Source of the DNA: Paragonimus westermani
Lineage: Eukaryota > Platyhelminthes > Trematoda > Plagiorchiida > Troglotrematidae
Assembly (NCBI GenBank): GCA_008508345.1
Contig: QNGE01002397.1
Location: 52,168-116,167 of the forward strand
Length of the DNA stretch: 64,000 nt
Direction of reading: 5' to 3'
Part shown: piece after piece, positions 38,361-51,361 of the stretch
Layout: each line of letters opens with the position of its first letter
Position numbering within the stretch: position 1 is the first letter of the stretch
Notes under the pieces: generated by a model
The model's database searches: none
What the model was told of the DNA's origin: nothing
The model's input: the letters and a program-made list of their open reading frames with translations, nothing else
Translations under genes and position numbers: made by a program

Positions 38361-41300
38361 CCAAAATGTCTTCTATGATCAAAGTGAACCCAGCAAAGAA
38401 TTAGAACATTACTCGTCATCCTGTGCATCAAGACTTTTAGCAGACGTCATTCTGAATCAACCATGAGGTATAATCTTGAAGTCTCACTCAAAGATCCATG
38501 AACAACATGCGTAGATTGGAGAGCATACTTTGATAATAAGGCACGTACATGGTTTATCCAGTAGGTAGGCATGATATGGATCTGATGAGTGTCGCTGTGC
38601 TGAAGTCAGATCAGAAGAAATGAGCTGTCATGTTTCGAAGAATTACACATCTGATATCCGTCATAATTTCACTTAGTACTAACGTCGGTGGAACAAACGT
38701 TCAAAATATTTGTGAGACGAAATATTGGAAACGCACGTGTAGTCTGCATCGAGTGTCGCGAAGTGTTTCTACTGGATGTCAACAGTTGTCGCAGATCCGG
38801 TGGCTTGCCGAATCTGCACAATAAAATCTGAAAGCGCCCAGCTGAAGTTTGTACCTATCAAAATTGAGCGAAAGTACAATATATAATGTACCTCTAGTAT
38901 GCACACCAAGGGAAGAGCACGGAGAAAAATGCCATTAAGTGAAAAATCGCAAACGTGAATGGAAGGCTAGGAGCAGAGCAGACAGGTATATGTAGAGAAA
39001 AAGAAGAGAATGAGCAAAAATACACACACGAAGCGAGGAGAAGAAGAAAAGACAGGGAAAACTATCAGTGAAAATAGAGAAAGAAACCAAACGATAAAAG
39101 CAAGAGACGTCAAGGAAACAGGAATAAACGCGATTGATAGAACGGAAATAAAGAGAAAGAGTGACGTAGAATATATAAGCGATAAAATTAGCTAATCGGA
39201 CATGCTGGGACAATCGAAACGAGTACGTGGCTAACAGATGAAGTAAGTGACTCGGTGAGTGAATTTGATGCGTCAGCGTTTTACTCAACACAGTCAGAGT
39301 AGATTTACCAAGCGCACAAATCCAATATTATTCATATCTTGTTTTTCTGTATCTAAACTCTCCAGGTCAGCTTTGGCCAACAGGTCACACTCCACGTTTA
39401 CTACTTGCCGGTTTACTCCGGGTCACTCAGAAAGTCAGTTCAAGCTAGCTATCAACAACAGGACAACAATGAACACACGCACTGATAAGGCGTGACGTTC
39501 ATTTGGTCAAAACCACTCTCAGTATGAAGTCAACCAGCCACAACTCCACCTGAGTTTACACCGTGCACTTAACTGTGAGTTATTGGAGCTGCTAATAGCG
39601 GGTATACATAACACTAGACGCTATTCATTGTACATGGCGAAACCACCGGATAGGTGAGGAACGTGTTGCCTACACCACATGTGCATTGCACCAATTCACG
39701 TCTGAAACAAACTGATCAGCATAGTTGTATGCCCAATAACCGAACATGAGTCAACATGTGTTCACCAGTTATCTGGTTGGAGGTGATAGCTAACTTCCTG
39801 CATATAGGTCCTATCCTGACTGTTCGCAAACCAATCGAAATATTCCCTGAGTTTCTGTGCGTCTAATGTGATTTCTCAAAGGTTNCAGCGTTTTACTCAA
39901 CACAGTCAGAGTAGATTTACCAAGCGCACAAATCCAATATTATTCATATCTTGTTTTTCTGTATCTAAACTCTCCAGGTCAGCTTTGGCCAACAGGTCAC
40001 ACTCCACGTTTACTACTTGCCGGTTTACTCCGGGTCACTCAGAAAGTCAGTTCAAGCTAGCTATCAACAACAGGACAACAATGAACACACGCACTGATAA
40101 GGCGTGACGTTCATTTGGTCAAAACCACTCTCAGTATGAAGTCAACCAGCCACAACTCCACCTGAGTTTACACCGTGCACTTAACTGTGAGTTATTGGAG
40201 CTGCTAATAGCGGGTATACATAACACTAGACGCTATTCATTGTACATGGCGAAACCACCGGATAGGTGAGGAACGTGTTGCCTACACCACATGTGCATTG
40301 CACCAATTCACGTCTGAAACAAACTGATCAGCATAGTTGTATGCCCAATAACCGAACATGAGTCAACATGTGTTCACCAGTTATCTGGTTGGAGGTGATA
40401 GCTAACTTCCTGCATATAGGTCCTATCCTGACTGTTCGCAAACCAATCGAAATATTCCCTGAGTTTCTGTGCGTCTAATGTGATTTCTCAAAGGTTACGT
40501 GATTGCATCATTTACTGGTGGAAATTCTTGACTTGTCTGACGTTGTTTTGCATTAAATATCTCTTCAGTACTTGAGTATTCAAGCTCGTCTTTGTCGCGT
40601 CATCGGCCCCCTGATGTGGGCCGCTATTTGTGGTATTATTTGAAGCGACATCTTTTATGTTGGACATATGGTTGGTGGGTGCTTTCACATCCGGTGACCT
40701 TATTGACATTGCGATGACCAGCGATCGTTTGGCTTCTCTGATTATCCTGGCTGCAATCGTGTTTTATTACTTGTTTGTTCTTTCCGCATGATTCTGTTCA
40801 CGCCTGCTATACAAGGCCTGATTTGAACTTAGTGCCACTTTCTCCGGCCGTGCAAATATTTGAACGTGGGGAATTTTTGCTCTTGTTTTATCTTCTCATT
40901 TATTCCTCCATCATTCAAGTTAATTTGACCTGGACACTTTCGAGCGTTGTTCAACGCACTCGAATTTTCCACACACTTCTCTCTGGGCTCGCTTCTCTTC
41001 TTTTATCACTTGGTTGCTGCCGTTGCTTTCAGATTAGGCTAGAACTAACAGTGCTGGAAATATGCGGTTTGTTTCCAAACCCTGACGCGTCCTTCTAGTT
41101 CGATGTCTGATGGAACTACATTTGTATGGCTAGATCCTGAATTCTTACTCCCAGAGTTTCCCCACCTTTATGCTACCGTGAATCGGAAGTCGCAGGTAAA
41201 ATAACGATGAATCCTCAAGCAAACTTTATTTATTGATTTACTCCCCGTTCACAACAGACTTCAACGTAACACTTAAGGAGTGCTAGGGAGCTGGACGTGA

Positions 41301-44300
41301 GACCAACTTGAGCACAACTGCACAGCAGCCGCCAGAGTGGAAGAGAGTGTGTCGACGGAAAATTCCAGTCGACCTTCAGAATTCAAACAAGCGTTAGACT
41401 GGTTAAGCGGCGTTCCTAACGGTAATAGCTCAACATTGTTATCCTAGTGAATGTAACCTACAGGAGTGGAGATGGTGCGAATTCATTACACAGCTGAGGG
41501 CATAACTGCGATACTTATGCCGGCCCACTAACTTTGATGTTAGTGGTTTGTAGTAAGTTCACATATACAAGGTAATGTGAACAGGCGCGGTGGTACTGGC
41601 AAGGCAAATCTCACGTCGCGCGGAGTTTAGAATTTTGGGGACGTCGAAGGTGATCTCACTACACGTTTCGATTGCTCTTGAGGAAAGGTGTTTCACGTTG
41701 TTAGTGGACGATGGTGGAGTGCATACCCACTTGACAACTACAACAGGAGTATATCTACCTCAATTCCTGATTGTGGGTTCACATCTGAATGTGTTTGTTT
41801 CCGCGTATATATTTTTATTTCTTTTGTTTTCCTTGATTTCTCGCGTATAACTCTCTTCTTTTTACATCCTCGCGTTTGTAAATATCAGACATGCTATGGC
41901 CGGTCTATTACGAACGATGTGTAGCGACTATAATAAATGATATTTTGATAGTCCCATTCATCTGTACATTTTCGTTGATTTTGGTTTTGTACCTACTTTT
42001 GTTTTAGTCAAGATACCCATTTTGTAACATCCGGTCCGGGCTAAAATCAAAACTTGCTCCGTGCCTCGATAGCTTGACGTGTCTCTCTGTACTCTCTATT
42101 TTCCAGGGTCGGTAATAATACACGAAATCAACGCGCTGAAATTTGGCTTTCCATTGTCGATCGACTGTCGATAGTGCTAACTGACAGGGTTTTATTTTGT
42201 TGGATCAGTTCCAACAAATGCAACGAGTAGATGAGAAGTATATTGTCGACTTGTAAAACGTGAATGGAAGTCTCGAAGCAGAGCAGACTGGTGTATGCAG
42301 TGAAGAACAAGAGAATGAGCAAAAATACACACACGAAGCGAGGAGAAGAAGGAAAGACAGGGAAAACTAGCAGTGAGAATTGAGAAAGAAATCAAACGAT
42401 AAAAGCAAGAGACGTCAAGGAAACAGGAATAAACGCGATTGATAGAACGGAAATAAAGAGAAAGAGTGACGTAGAATATATAAGCGATAAAATTAGCTAA
42501 TCGGACATGCTGGGACAATCGAAACGAGTACGTGGCTAACAGATGAATTATGTGACTTGGTGAGTGAATTTGATGCGTCAGCGTTTTACTCAACACAGTC
42601 AGAGTAGATTTACCAAGCGCACAAATCCAATATTATTCATATCTTGTTTTTCTGTATCTAAATTCTCTCAGTCGCCTCCGCCCACAGGTCGTGTATGAGC
42701 GGCATTCGTTTGTGATTCTCCATCGGGTGAGGTATTTGCTATACCTTACGATCTTTTGTCATCCTTATCTGCAAGAATTTGGTGAGTTCTTCTGATAGCA
42801 TTTCTTCCCTATTTAATACCTTCATGTTCACTTACCGGTAGGCTGCTCTCCATTACTTATTGATGTCCTCAGTATGCGGTTTTGTCCCTAACCCAAGCTC
42901 ATGTTTACCTTATACTCTTGTTGCACGGATGAAACTAGACGTATCGTAATCCGCATCAAATGGTTGAGCTTTGATTGGCAACGCAATGTAGACTTGTTTC
43001 TTTCCGTGCGCAATTATTTGATTTTCGTGCATCCTCCCAAGACGATGTTTTTTTGATTACTCAATCCCCATTTCTCTTCTCTGCATCTGTCCAGTGTAAA
43101 AGTCTAGTTATTCCGTGGAACGCTCGAATAAACATGTTCCCAGAACGTTCTTACTTACTGATCCTCAACGGTGTTGATTGTAAAACATGTAAACACCGAG
43201 AGATGCATGTTGCATTCCAATTCGCAGATCCCTTCATGCTAGTCTGAGTGATCTACACGATTGTTGAATTTTCTTAGGAGCAGTAAGCCATTATCCGATT
43301 TGAACTCACAAATATTTTTTATGATAGGATAACAGCCGGAGATTTGCCTCAATATACTGTTGCCATTTACGATGATAGCGAGAACGTGTGGATATAATCT
43401 AATTGAAGCCGGAAGCACGATATCATTTAAAGTTGCTTGACCATCAGTTATATGTGAATCAGCGTGTGAACATTTTTCATCAGCGTCTCCAAATATCGCA
43501 GTGGTTACCTCACGAATCTGGTGATAAATGGTTATGTTGCATGACTGGAAAGCCATAATTTGCGCACATCGGCTGGTTTCACTTGCTCCTTATGAAGCCG
43601 CGCAAAAAATCCCTTGGTTACAACGAGTTCTCCTACTGATTCACTCCTATCCTGTGACGGATCGTCTTGTGGCAATGACCAGAGGTTTCTGTAATAACGA
43701 CTCTGTGTTTTTGGCTTGACGTGCACCCAAATCTTCGGGGGTTTTTATAGGAAGGTTTCATTCCATAACTTCCACAAAAGGACCAAACATTCGGCGGGTT
43801 GGTGAACTGGATTGTTGTGTTTTGACAGCCAACAAAAGGTTATGTTAATGAATAAACAAACAGCACCCGTAATAGTACATCTCTGCAATTTACTGCTTGC
43901 AGAAGAAGTTACTTAATGCGTTGAACCTTACGACATCGTATCTATAGATACACATATATATTTATATAAACAGAAACGCATATGTACATAAATAATGGTT
44001 TATATAGGTTGCACTGTTAACGTTTAGCTCCAAAAGATGTGTATTTACCATGAAGATCCAAAATTCCTACTAGGATCTGTTGTTGAACATAACTATGTCA
44101 GTCGCCGTTTGATCTATGCCTACCTGTCCCAAGCAGTTCTCGACGTATGTTATGGGCGACGTGGTACTCGCTCAGACCGACTTGTCCATTATTGCTGTAC
44201 TCGGAGATTGATTTATGTTCACCCTTGCTGCACTCAAACGTACGCGTTCTTTTTCAACTTCAGCCCAGCGAATTATTTTGATTGCCCACTAATCCTATCC

Positions 44301-46535
44301 AATTATCTATGCTTTCAGCTATGGGGAATTTTTGTCCGGTTCTACTTTTCAAATTTCTCTACTTATACAGTTTTTCTTTCTATTCTACTCCCTTCTTTTG
44401 GCTGCTCTCTGTTCTGCTTCCTTCTCTGAATCTGTTTGGAATAACTGCTCTGTTTTAAGGTTAACTTTTTTGCACGTTTTTATTGCTCTTCTTTATCGCA
44501 CTACCTTCCCCCTTTTTATTTCCACACACGTTTTCAATGTCTGTCGCGCTCTTGCCATTTTGTTGTACACAAGTTTTCACTGTTCAAGTTATTTATTTAT
44601 CTTCATGCTTCTTGTTGTTTGACGTTGATATATACACTTGTCCTGATCTTGGTACCGTCGTTTGCGATTAATGTGCAGTTGATAATTCTAGACTTGGCCA
44701 TCTCGATTTGTGGTTTAGCATCTGTACATACGCATGTATATACATATATATGCATGCCGATCTATTTGTCTGCCACTGCAATTCACATGCATCTGATCGG
44801 GCTATTTGTGCATAGCTGACAACCAGATGACCGATCCTTTTTATATAATACTTAACTGTGTTGATGTGAAGACTGTGGATTACTCGTCAACACTGATGCC
44901 CCACAACGACGTAGCCGGAGTTCACATATCCACGGTGGTAAACACTTTCACTGATGGCAAACCGTAATTTGATCACAAGCCGAGCCTATTGCTTTTCACA
45001 AAGAAGTGGCTGAAAATTTCATATGGGTACGGTGCCTCTACAGATTTTCGAGTGATGAGCAAATAACTCGATTTTTGGTTGTTTCAATCTATCGTTTATG
45101 TTACAAGTTACTTTTCCAGAATTCCAAAATAATGAGCTGACATCCTATTTCAGGTGATCTACAATTTGCATATCACTGCTTAGGATTAAGCTTCGCTGTT
45201 TGCTCTGTTTGTCCCCGTTCATTCTACTGGAGCCGTTAAAATCGTTCCCTCGTAGACTCACTACTTCTTGACTCATACAATCGAAATAACGACCCTCTGG
45301 AACCAGTTAAAAAACCCAGTAGTGCTTGAATGTATTATATAAACCAAACAGAAATTCGTCTTATCATACCTCACGGCCGCAAATTCGAATAGGAGTCACT
45401 GATGAGTTGTGAGTTTTCTTGAAGCCGGTTGAAACGGTAAGTACCCCTCAGCATTCTATCAAAGCGGACAGGAGGAATATTTTGAGTTATATTAATTTTT
45501 CACATACTGTCACCAAATGCAAACATCACACATGCCGTTTATTTGCAGTGGATAAATAGAGGTAGACATGAGCGAACACAATTCCATTTACGTGTGTTAT
45601 GTCAACAACAACGTTCCAACGCGGAATAGCCGCGATAATCAATTAGGCAAAACTATGGAGCTAGTTGATCTGCTACATGAACTCCCATCTCATCAACTTC
45701 TAGGCAAATCACGGAAAGTTACAAAATCTACCCAAGTAGCCAATTTCAAATATCGCTATGCACGCAGAACCAGGGGTAACGGGCTTTTAACGAGAAAATG
45801 TTGGTCTCCAACTTCCAGCCGACAATGCGTGCACAAATAAGTTGAAGCAACCCACACGTTTCTTTCGGTGTTGAAGTCACACATAGTGCGAATGCACGAC
45901 ACGATTCTCTATGTTTGTGTCTATCTGCCGTACATGATCAAAATGTTTTTAGCGTGTGACTAAGGGAATTAAACGGAATTTTTGTGTTTACAGCATAAAT
46001 TTTTTTCCTCCCTGACAGAATCACTTGTGTGTGAAGCATACTAAGGAGCAATCTGAGTTAATAAAATACTGTTTCCTCCAAATAGCCTGCAAAATGTCTA
46101 ACAGCTGAAAATCAACCACAAAGTAAAACATTCTTGCGATGACAGGAGTTGGGAAGCTGAATGATTTGACGCTTTTAGCCTAAATTAGAAAACAATGTTT
46201 CCAGAACTCCTGTTTTTTGTACAGGCTATTATTCGGAGGTCAAGTTTCAAAAAACGTCCCGACTTTCTTCACAAATTTGAAAATCTGTTTCTCGTTCGTG
46301 AGTTTGCGATATTTTCACTTTCCGTCAAAGCTAAACCGAACTATAAGACGCACCGCGAAGTAACGGTTTTCATTTTGGTGGCTACTGTGTACTATTTTCC
46401 AAGATTCCCTTGTAAAGCAAACGGTACATTGTAATTATTTGACCAGCTGCATTGATTGAAATTTTTTTTAAACCGTTCGCATCTGCCGTTACAAAAATGA
46501 CAGCATCACTTTCACACCTTGTCGATAAACAATCA
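38361..46535. repeat. right arm of large inverted duplication (redundant contigs likely)
   Basis: This is the reverse complement of the left arm in two blocks. Block 38361-39884 matches about 25442-26937; block 39886-46535 matches 16640-23289. The inner block is essentially identical only from about 38596. Outside that it diverges, with a 35-base length difference. The joins between blocks and at the outer end are single Ns at 39885 and 46536. The sequence around the first N therefore repeats itself: 39279-39884 and 39886-40497 are the same direct-repeat sequence read twice. All left-arm features (hairpins at 41499-41582, repeat R, skewed tracts) recur here and are not listed again. I read this as alternate-haplotype contigs placed beside the primary copy. 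Confidence 0.9.
39885..39885. other. single-N contig join
   Basis: One N separates sequence matching left-arm position 25442 from sequence matching 23289. The 2,152 left-arm bases between those positions, including the Penelope remnant, are missing. The N thus marks a collapsed or unfilled gap of unknown length. Confidence 0.9.
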
Positions 46536-46536
46536 N
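46536..46536. other. single-N contig join at the end of the inverted arm
   Basis: The match to the left arm stops at exactly this base, and unrelated pyrimidine-rich sequence follows. A breakpoint coinciding with an N favours an assembly join over a biological boundary. Confidence 0.9.
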
Positions 46537-47780
46537 ACAAATGCTAACTGTAACTTTAACGCAGTTAGCCATAAACAACTAGGGTCGCCACACGTTCCCT
46601 TTATCGGCTTTCTTGTTCTGCTCAGAATTTTTGCTATGTTCGTTCTGCGCTTATTTTGCTTCTTCCGTCTCTCTCTTCCTCTTTGTTGACCTCCCACATG
46701 ATTCATTACCTTTTTTTCCTATCTCCTCAATCATTTTACCGGAATACATCTATTTTCTGCCTGCCTTTTTTTTACCGTTCCTTGCTCCTTTTGCTCTCTC
46801 GTTAAGGACTTACGCATGTAGTTCTGAAAAATTTCCAATTTTATCTCCATGATGCACGCTAATTTGTTCTCATGTCACAAACTGTCAATCTCTATCATGA
46901 ATGCTCCTAACATTAGTACATTATTGAGCACTGATTATGAGTTCCGAGCTTTTCGACTGTGGATATTTTACGTTGGCTATCTGGTAAATTTGCTTTGGTC
47001 TTTCAGTTTTTTCGTTTTGACTCCAGGTATGGATGACATTTTTCTGCGCTGTGATTCTGTTTCACTTCCTTTGTTACGTTCATCATTTTTCAGCGGTATT
47101 TTTTATTTGCATTTTTAAATTGTTTCGCTTTTAGTTTGTTTGGTTTTTAGAACATTTTATCGCGTTTCGTGTTGTGGGTATTTGCCTGTGAAATAAATTC
47201 ACTTCAGTTTGTTCTCTTTTTCACTTTTAAAAACTGTTTACTTTGCACTGATATATACCTATCGCCAATTTACACCATCATTACTTTCTTCAAAGTTTTC
47301 AATAGTGACTACTTTTACTTTGAGCAGAATGTCGGATGGCCTGTGGGCCACTAAATTCTCTCTTTAGTTAGTAAAAGGTTTTTTTCTGTTCGAGGGGATT
47401 CCAAGTATACAGTTGCAATATCTCCTCTTCATACGATTTGAGTGTTTGTGTATTACTTGCAAGTGTGCAGCTGATCGTTTGCCCTTGACCATTCGGTGAT
47501 ACCTGCAGCTTGATAAATAGGAATGGTCAACACGGCTGACAAAATATAGCGTAAGCTTTGTTCACATTCTAGCTACGGCAGGAATGTGCATTGTTTATTC
47601 ATTCAAGGTAAGTGCAGCCCGATTTCTATGCTACAAAGAGTTTTGCTGAACGGAGAGTCTTTTTTGAGGCTCCGAAACATCATGATGTTGCTAATCTTGA
47701 TATTTCATGAAGGCGTGAGTAACTTGAGTTGAATACACTTGCTCGTTGACGTTGCCGACCTATGTACTGACGGTTAACAG
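46537..47780. other. pyrimidine-skewed sequence, no gene recognised
   Basis: Bases 46580-46850 and 47000-47340 are strongly T/C-rich on the plus strand and generate Phe/Leu/Ser-rich open frames (79, 89 and 61 codons) that look like skew, not protein. The style matches the skewed tracts in the inverted arms. Confidence 0.5.
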
Positions 47781-47849
47781 CAGCATAAGTTTGAGCAGTG
47801 CGGTCGACATATTAATACACCGAAGCTTCAGAGTTGGAAGTCATGGTTT

Positions 47850-48180
47850 ACTCGTCGGCGCCAGTCTTTTGGTGCAGTACAAGGTAACCACATAGAGCAA
47901 AGGACGTTACAGCAGTCAAGTCGTATGTATACTCGTTAAGGCCATTTCAGTAGGAATCAAGACGAGTAACAGGGAAGACAAATATAAATTCTCTAGCCGA
48001 CAATATATGATGGAACGACAGAGACGACTAAGCGAATGAAGTGACTGTTGGGCTTTACGCGTGAGATAGCACACGCAAAATGTCATACTTTCTCGTTTCG
48101 GCTGGTCGTTTTATTCATTCCGAAACTCATGCTGTATTAACTTGTCATGATTTTGTTTCATAAAGTATTGTTTTGATCAC
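47850..48180 (-). repeat. Gypsy-type LTR end, leader and gag start, minus strand
   Basis: This is the inverted relative of 9.77-10.1 kb. On the minus strand it carries the same AACGAGAAAGTATGACATTTTG and GTTACTCGTCTTGATTCCTAC blocks and a GAGTATACATACG TATA-like box. Then comes TGGCGCCGACGAG, a likely primer-binding site of the lysine-tRNA type, and an in-frame ATG reading MTSNSEASVY before a stop. The better-preserved primer site and start codon here help define the leader of the diverged copy at 10 kb. I could not follow gag further. Confidence 0.5.
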
Positions 48181-48199
48181 CATAACTGTTATCTGGAAG

Positions 48200-50035
48200 G
48201 TCTTATCTCAAGTAAAACGTCTCTGTGTTTCTTGAAATGCTTTAGTGTTAAGGATACGTTTTTTGATTAATTCAGTGAGATATTTTCAGAACCGACAAAC
48301 GGTTGAAGAGAGCTGTTTCTCATTTTCATGTGAGATCGGTGTGGCGAGGTCTATGTGGATTTATCTGTAAGATTATCGTAGCAGTTGAGTTGAGATTCAG
48401 TTAGACAAATCGGATTGGTTTTACGGAGAAGTGTTTGCGTTGAAGTGTTGTTTAGCACAATATTCGCAATGTCGTAATCGTTCACTACCAACAAAGATTA
48501 TATTCATATATGATACACAAAGTCATCGGTCAACAAGTTTTGTTAAACTGCTGACTGGCGAATTAGCGGAAGGTTTTTATATAAATGATGCTTACACATA
48601 TCGAGCTGTCAATTCGACCATGTTTTAATTCACCAACACAGAATAACCATTTTTGCGCGAGATAGCGGAACAGCTACAACTCACAGATACAAAAATAAAT
48701 CTCCATTCAATGTTCACTTTCAATGAATCACGTTCTGCCTTGAATGTTGAAGCTTTTTCAGTTCATGCAAATGCACTTTCACGGGCTCATGGAGATCCTC
48801 AATGCACGTGATTGTTTCCAGAAGGCTCTGTTATAGCGGGCACTTGAGTAGAGAGAAATTACTGCCATATAATCGGTTATTTTGTTTCGGAGGCGTCCAG
48901 TATTTTGACATACATCATGAACTTGTACGAATATGTTGGTTACTCTCGGTGAGATGATAGTTTCAGTGAACGAACTGACAAACATTAATCCCTCGATTTA
49001 GACAGGCGTTTACTGGACTAACGCAACAATACCTGCTAATAATCGAGATTAGAGTAACGGTTTCTATCTTCTGATCAACATCAGAGTTTTGTTCGATAGA
49101 AGCGCGTTTTTCCGACAAGGTACTATCTTTGTAAACTTAAGATATTCTACTCCAGCTCATGATTTGATGGCCTTCGCGATTTATCAAAATTGCTTCAAGT
49201 GAGTTGGTGAATTTTTTAGTTGACGCAATTGGCCCCACAATTTTCCTCCTCGTTGTCGCAGAATTGCTAACCAAATACCAGTTACCGTTATTCCACTTCA
49301 TTTCAGGGGCAACCGTTGTGCTGGCGTTCGCCTTATCATTCGGAACCGCTCAAGTTGTAGTTCTCATTTTTTGATCTCAGAACATTGTTGTTACGAGAAC
49401 GTAAATTTTTTTGTTTCATACGGATCATGGTTTGCTGTTAAGCTGAGCGTAAATCGGCTCAAAATATTCTTTCTATTTCCACTTACAGTGTCAGAAATAT
49501 TACCGCCTTTCATTGTGTCCATATTGTCAACATTTTCGTGCGATCGTATATAGCATCTTTTCAGTCTAACTTAAACAGTTCGTACGTTTTAAGTTCAAAC
49601 GCTGTGACATCAACCGAGTGGGAGCATTCGTCGTTTACTTATAAACATGGACTGATGGTGTGTTAAATTTCTGAAACTCCATTCCATGTTTGTTTTGATG
49701 CATGACCTTCACTTGCTTCTTCTAGAATTCCTTGGATACTCTGAATTGTTTAATTAATATGCCATGAACCTTCCAGCTTTACATCCGTTGCGTGATCACA
49801 AGCTTCAAAGGAGAGAACTCTTTTGAACATTATCTAGGCTTTAATCGGATATGTGGTACATTGCTATATAACATGTGGGGGTCAAAGGGTTCTGAAGTTC
49901 ATGCAGCCAACAGGTGGACGTTGAGACAGATAATATCCACGTCTATAAAGTGTTCTCCCTAATGTAAACATTCGTTAGGATTAACAATGCTTCAGCACTT
50001 CAATGGAAGTAAATTTTCAACGGTTTCACAAATGC
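48200..50035. other. anonymous sequence upstream of the BEL/Pao element
   Basis: Most of it shows nothing recognisable. The one segment with a protein-like look is listed separately (49168-49374). Any 5' LTR of the BEL/Pao element should lie in this stretch, but I cannot delimit it. Confidence 0.4.
49168..49374 (+). other. unassigned open segment with two hydrophobic stretches
   Basis: An uninterrupted frame without an ATG runs 68 codons to a TGA at 49372-49374. It encodes two clear hydrophobic runs (AIGPTIFLLVVAELL and ISGATVVLAFALSFGTAQ) separated by a short polar loop, as in a polytopic membrane protein. TTCCACTTCATTTCAG|GG inside it also looks like a splice acceptor, so the second half alone could be an exon. 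I do not recognise the family. A chance open frame is the main alternative. Confidence 0.2.
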
Positions 50036-50039
50036 TTGG

Positions 50040-51352
50040 AATTTTTCAGCAGCTATGAGAATTTTGCACCGGTAATGTGGCTACCAATATGATATTATGC
50101 AAACGCTAAGTGAGGTTTTCCTGTGTCCTAAATCAGTCTCTCGCGATGTTCAAAGCCTGTTTGGATTGGCCAGTAAAATAAAGAGACTTCAGGCGATTAT
50201 GATGCAGCTAGGTTAGGATGTAGAGCCAAACTGTCCAGCCAACCTCATTAAAGCAGTTGAGCGATTGCCTCACCACTCAAGGGAAAGATTGACAGATGTC
50301 ACTGAGAACACAACTGAATGTAGAAGGGAAAATTGACAGTTAGCGCTAGTCAGGATGGCCAGTTGGCTGTTCGCTCAGATAGCAGGACAAACAACTAAAC
50401 GTCCTCTGGACCCTCTGGATTCAGGTGATCGAGATGCAACTTTGAAGTATATGCATCTTATGAGAAGGTGAACATAAAGTGTTCGGTTTGTAGGAGCAGC
50501 CACGGTATATCTTATTGTGGCTGGTTCAGTGGTCAATCTTTGGAGCAACGCAAAGCAATGCCGGAGAAGATCAGACGCTGTCCGAATGCGAATCATGTTG
50601 CAAGGTTTTGTAGGGTGCAGATACGGTGTGCGATACCGGGTTGTGATTGACGCCGTCACACATTGGTTCAAGAGGACAAGCTTGAACTACGTCAGAAAGA
50701 GAAAACGAAGCCATTCTTGCATGGAACTACATTAACTCTAAACGGCATGTGTTAGTTGGCTATGAGGCGTCGGTAATAACGTATGTCCCCTTGGATATGG
50801 GTCTGACACTGCGTTGCTCGATGAATCTACTTCAAAGGCAATTGGTTCGCACGGACAGCCCTGTCAGATGATGTTCCGTACTCTACGCGAAACTAGTCCA
50901 ACACCATGCAATATCAGTTGAGTTGTAATCGTTAGATCGGGAACATTCCATAGCAGCTGGTTCAGTTTATACGGTGAAACTACTGTAACTGACGCGAGCT
51001 GACGTCGTCCAACAATCTGAGTTAGATAAATGGGCTCACCTGGAATGCATTTTTTTCAAGAGTTTAACTGAAACCGTCATAAGAAGTCTGATATGATGCG
51101 ATGTCTTTGATGCACGCTGGGAATTGGTAGTGAGACTTATGCGAGTAAGACCATTTTTGGCTGGAGTCTCCGAGGTCTATGTCGCATCATATCAAGGAAT
51201 GAACACTGAGTGAACCTCGTTGGGACAAGTCATGTCTCTTTGGGTGGTTGGATCCGAAAGATGTATACGTCGGATTTCACTGATGGACTCAGTTTGGAGG
51301 ACAAAGAGCTTTCTGTGGAGAGCGGACATGCTTTAAGCATGACTAAAAGCGG
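50040..51352 (+). pseudogene. BEL/Pao retrotransposon, gag and protease part (5' segment)
   Basis: Frame pieces give a BEL/Pao gag and early pol in order. First is EFCTGNVATNMI, like the family's Y-C-x-G-x-A-x-x-x-I. Then SLFGLASKIKRLQAIMMQLG and LIKAVERLPHHSRERL. Next is a zinc knuckle at about 50473-50515 (CSVCRSSHGISYC, CX2CX3HX4C, intact), followed by a second knuckle that has lost a Cys (RRCPNANHVARFC). The protease lies at about 50799-50870: GSDTALLDESTSKAIG, with GYG where the family has the catalytic D-(D/E)-G, so the active Asp is gone. Then come ETYASKTIFGWSLRGL and SLEDKELSVESGHALSM, typical of the stretch before reverse transcriptase. Frameshifts are frequent. The element is cut at 51352/51353 by the inserted repeat and resumes at 52851. 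Confidence 0.75.
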
Positions 51353-51361
51353 GATAGTACG
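51353..51361. repeat. left copy of probable 9-bp target-site duplication
   Basis: GATAGTACG here and GATAGTTGG at 52842-52850 bracket the inserted repeat, with seven of nine bases identical. BEL/Pao-like coding resumes directly after the right copy in the expected family order, as predicted if one copy is the original target. Confidence 0.6.

Noticed and set aside
41583..41645. tRNA-like stretch as a functional tRNA gene or SINE head
   Set aside because: The resemblance (GTGGTACTGGC, TCTCACGTCGCG) is partial, the T-loop is degenerate (AGTTTAGAATTTT) and the orientation does not fit a SINE head at the 5' end of the inserted segment. Kept only as context for the hairpin cluster.
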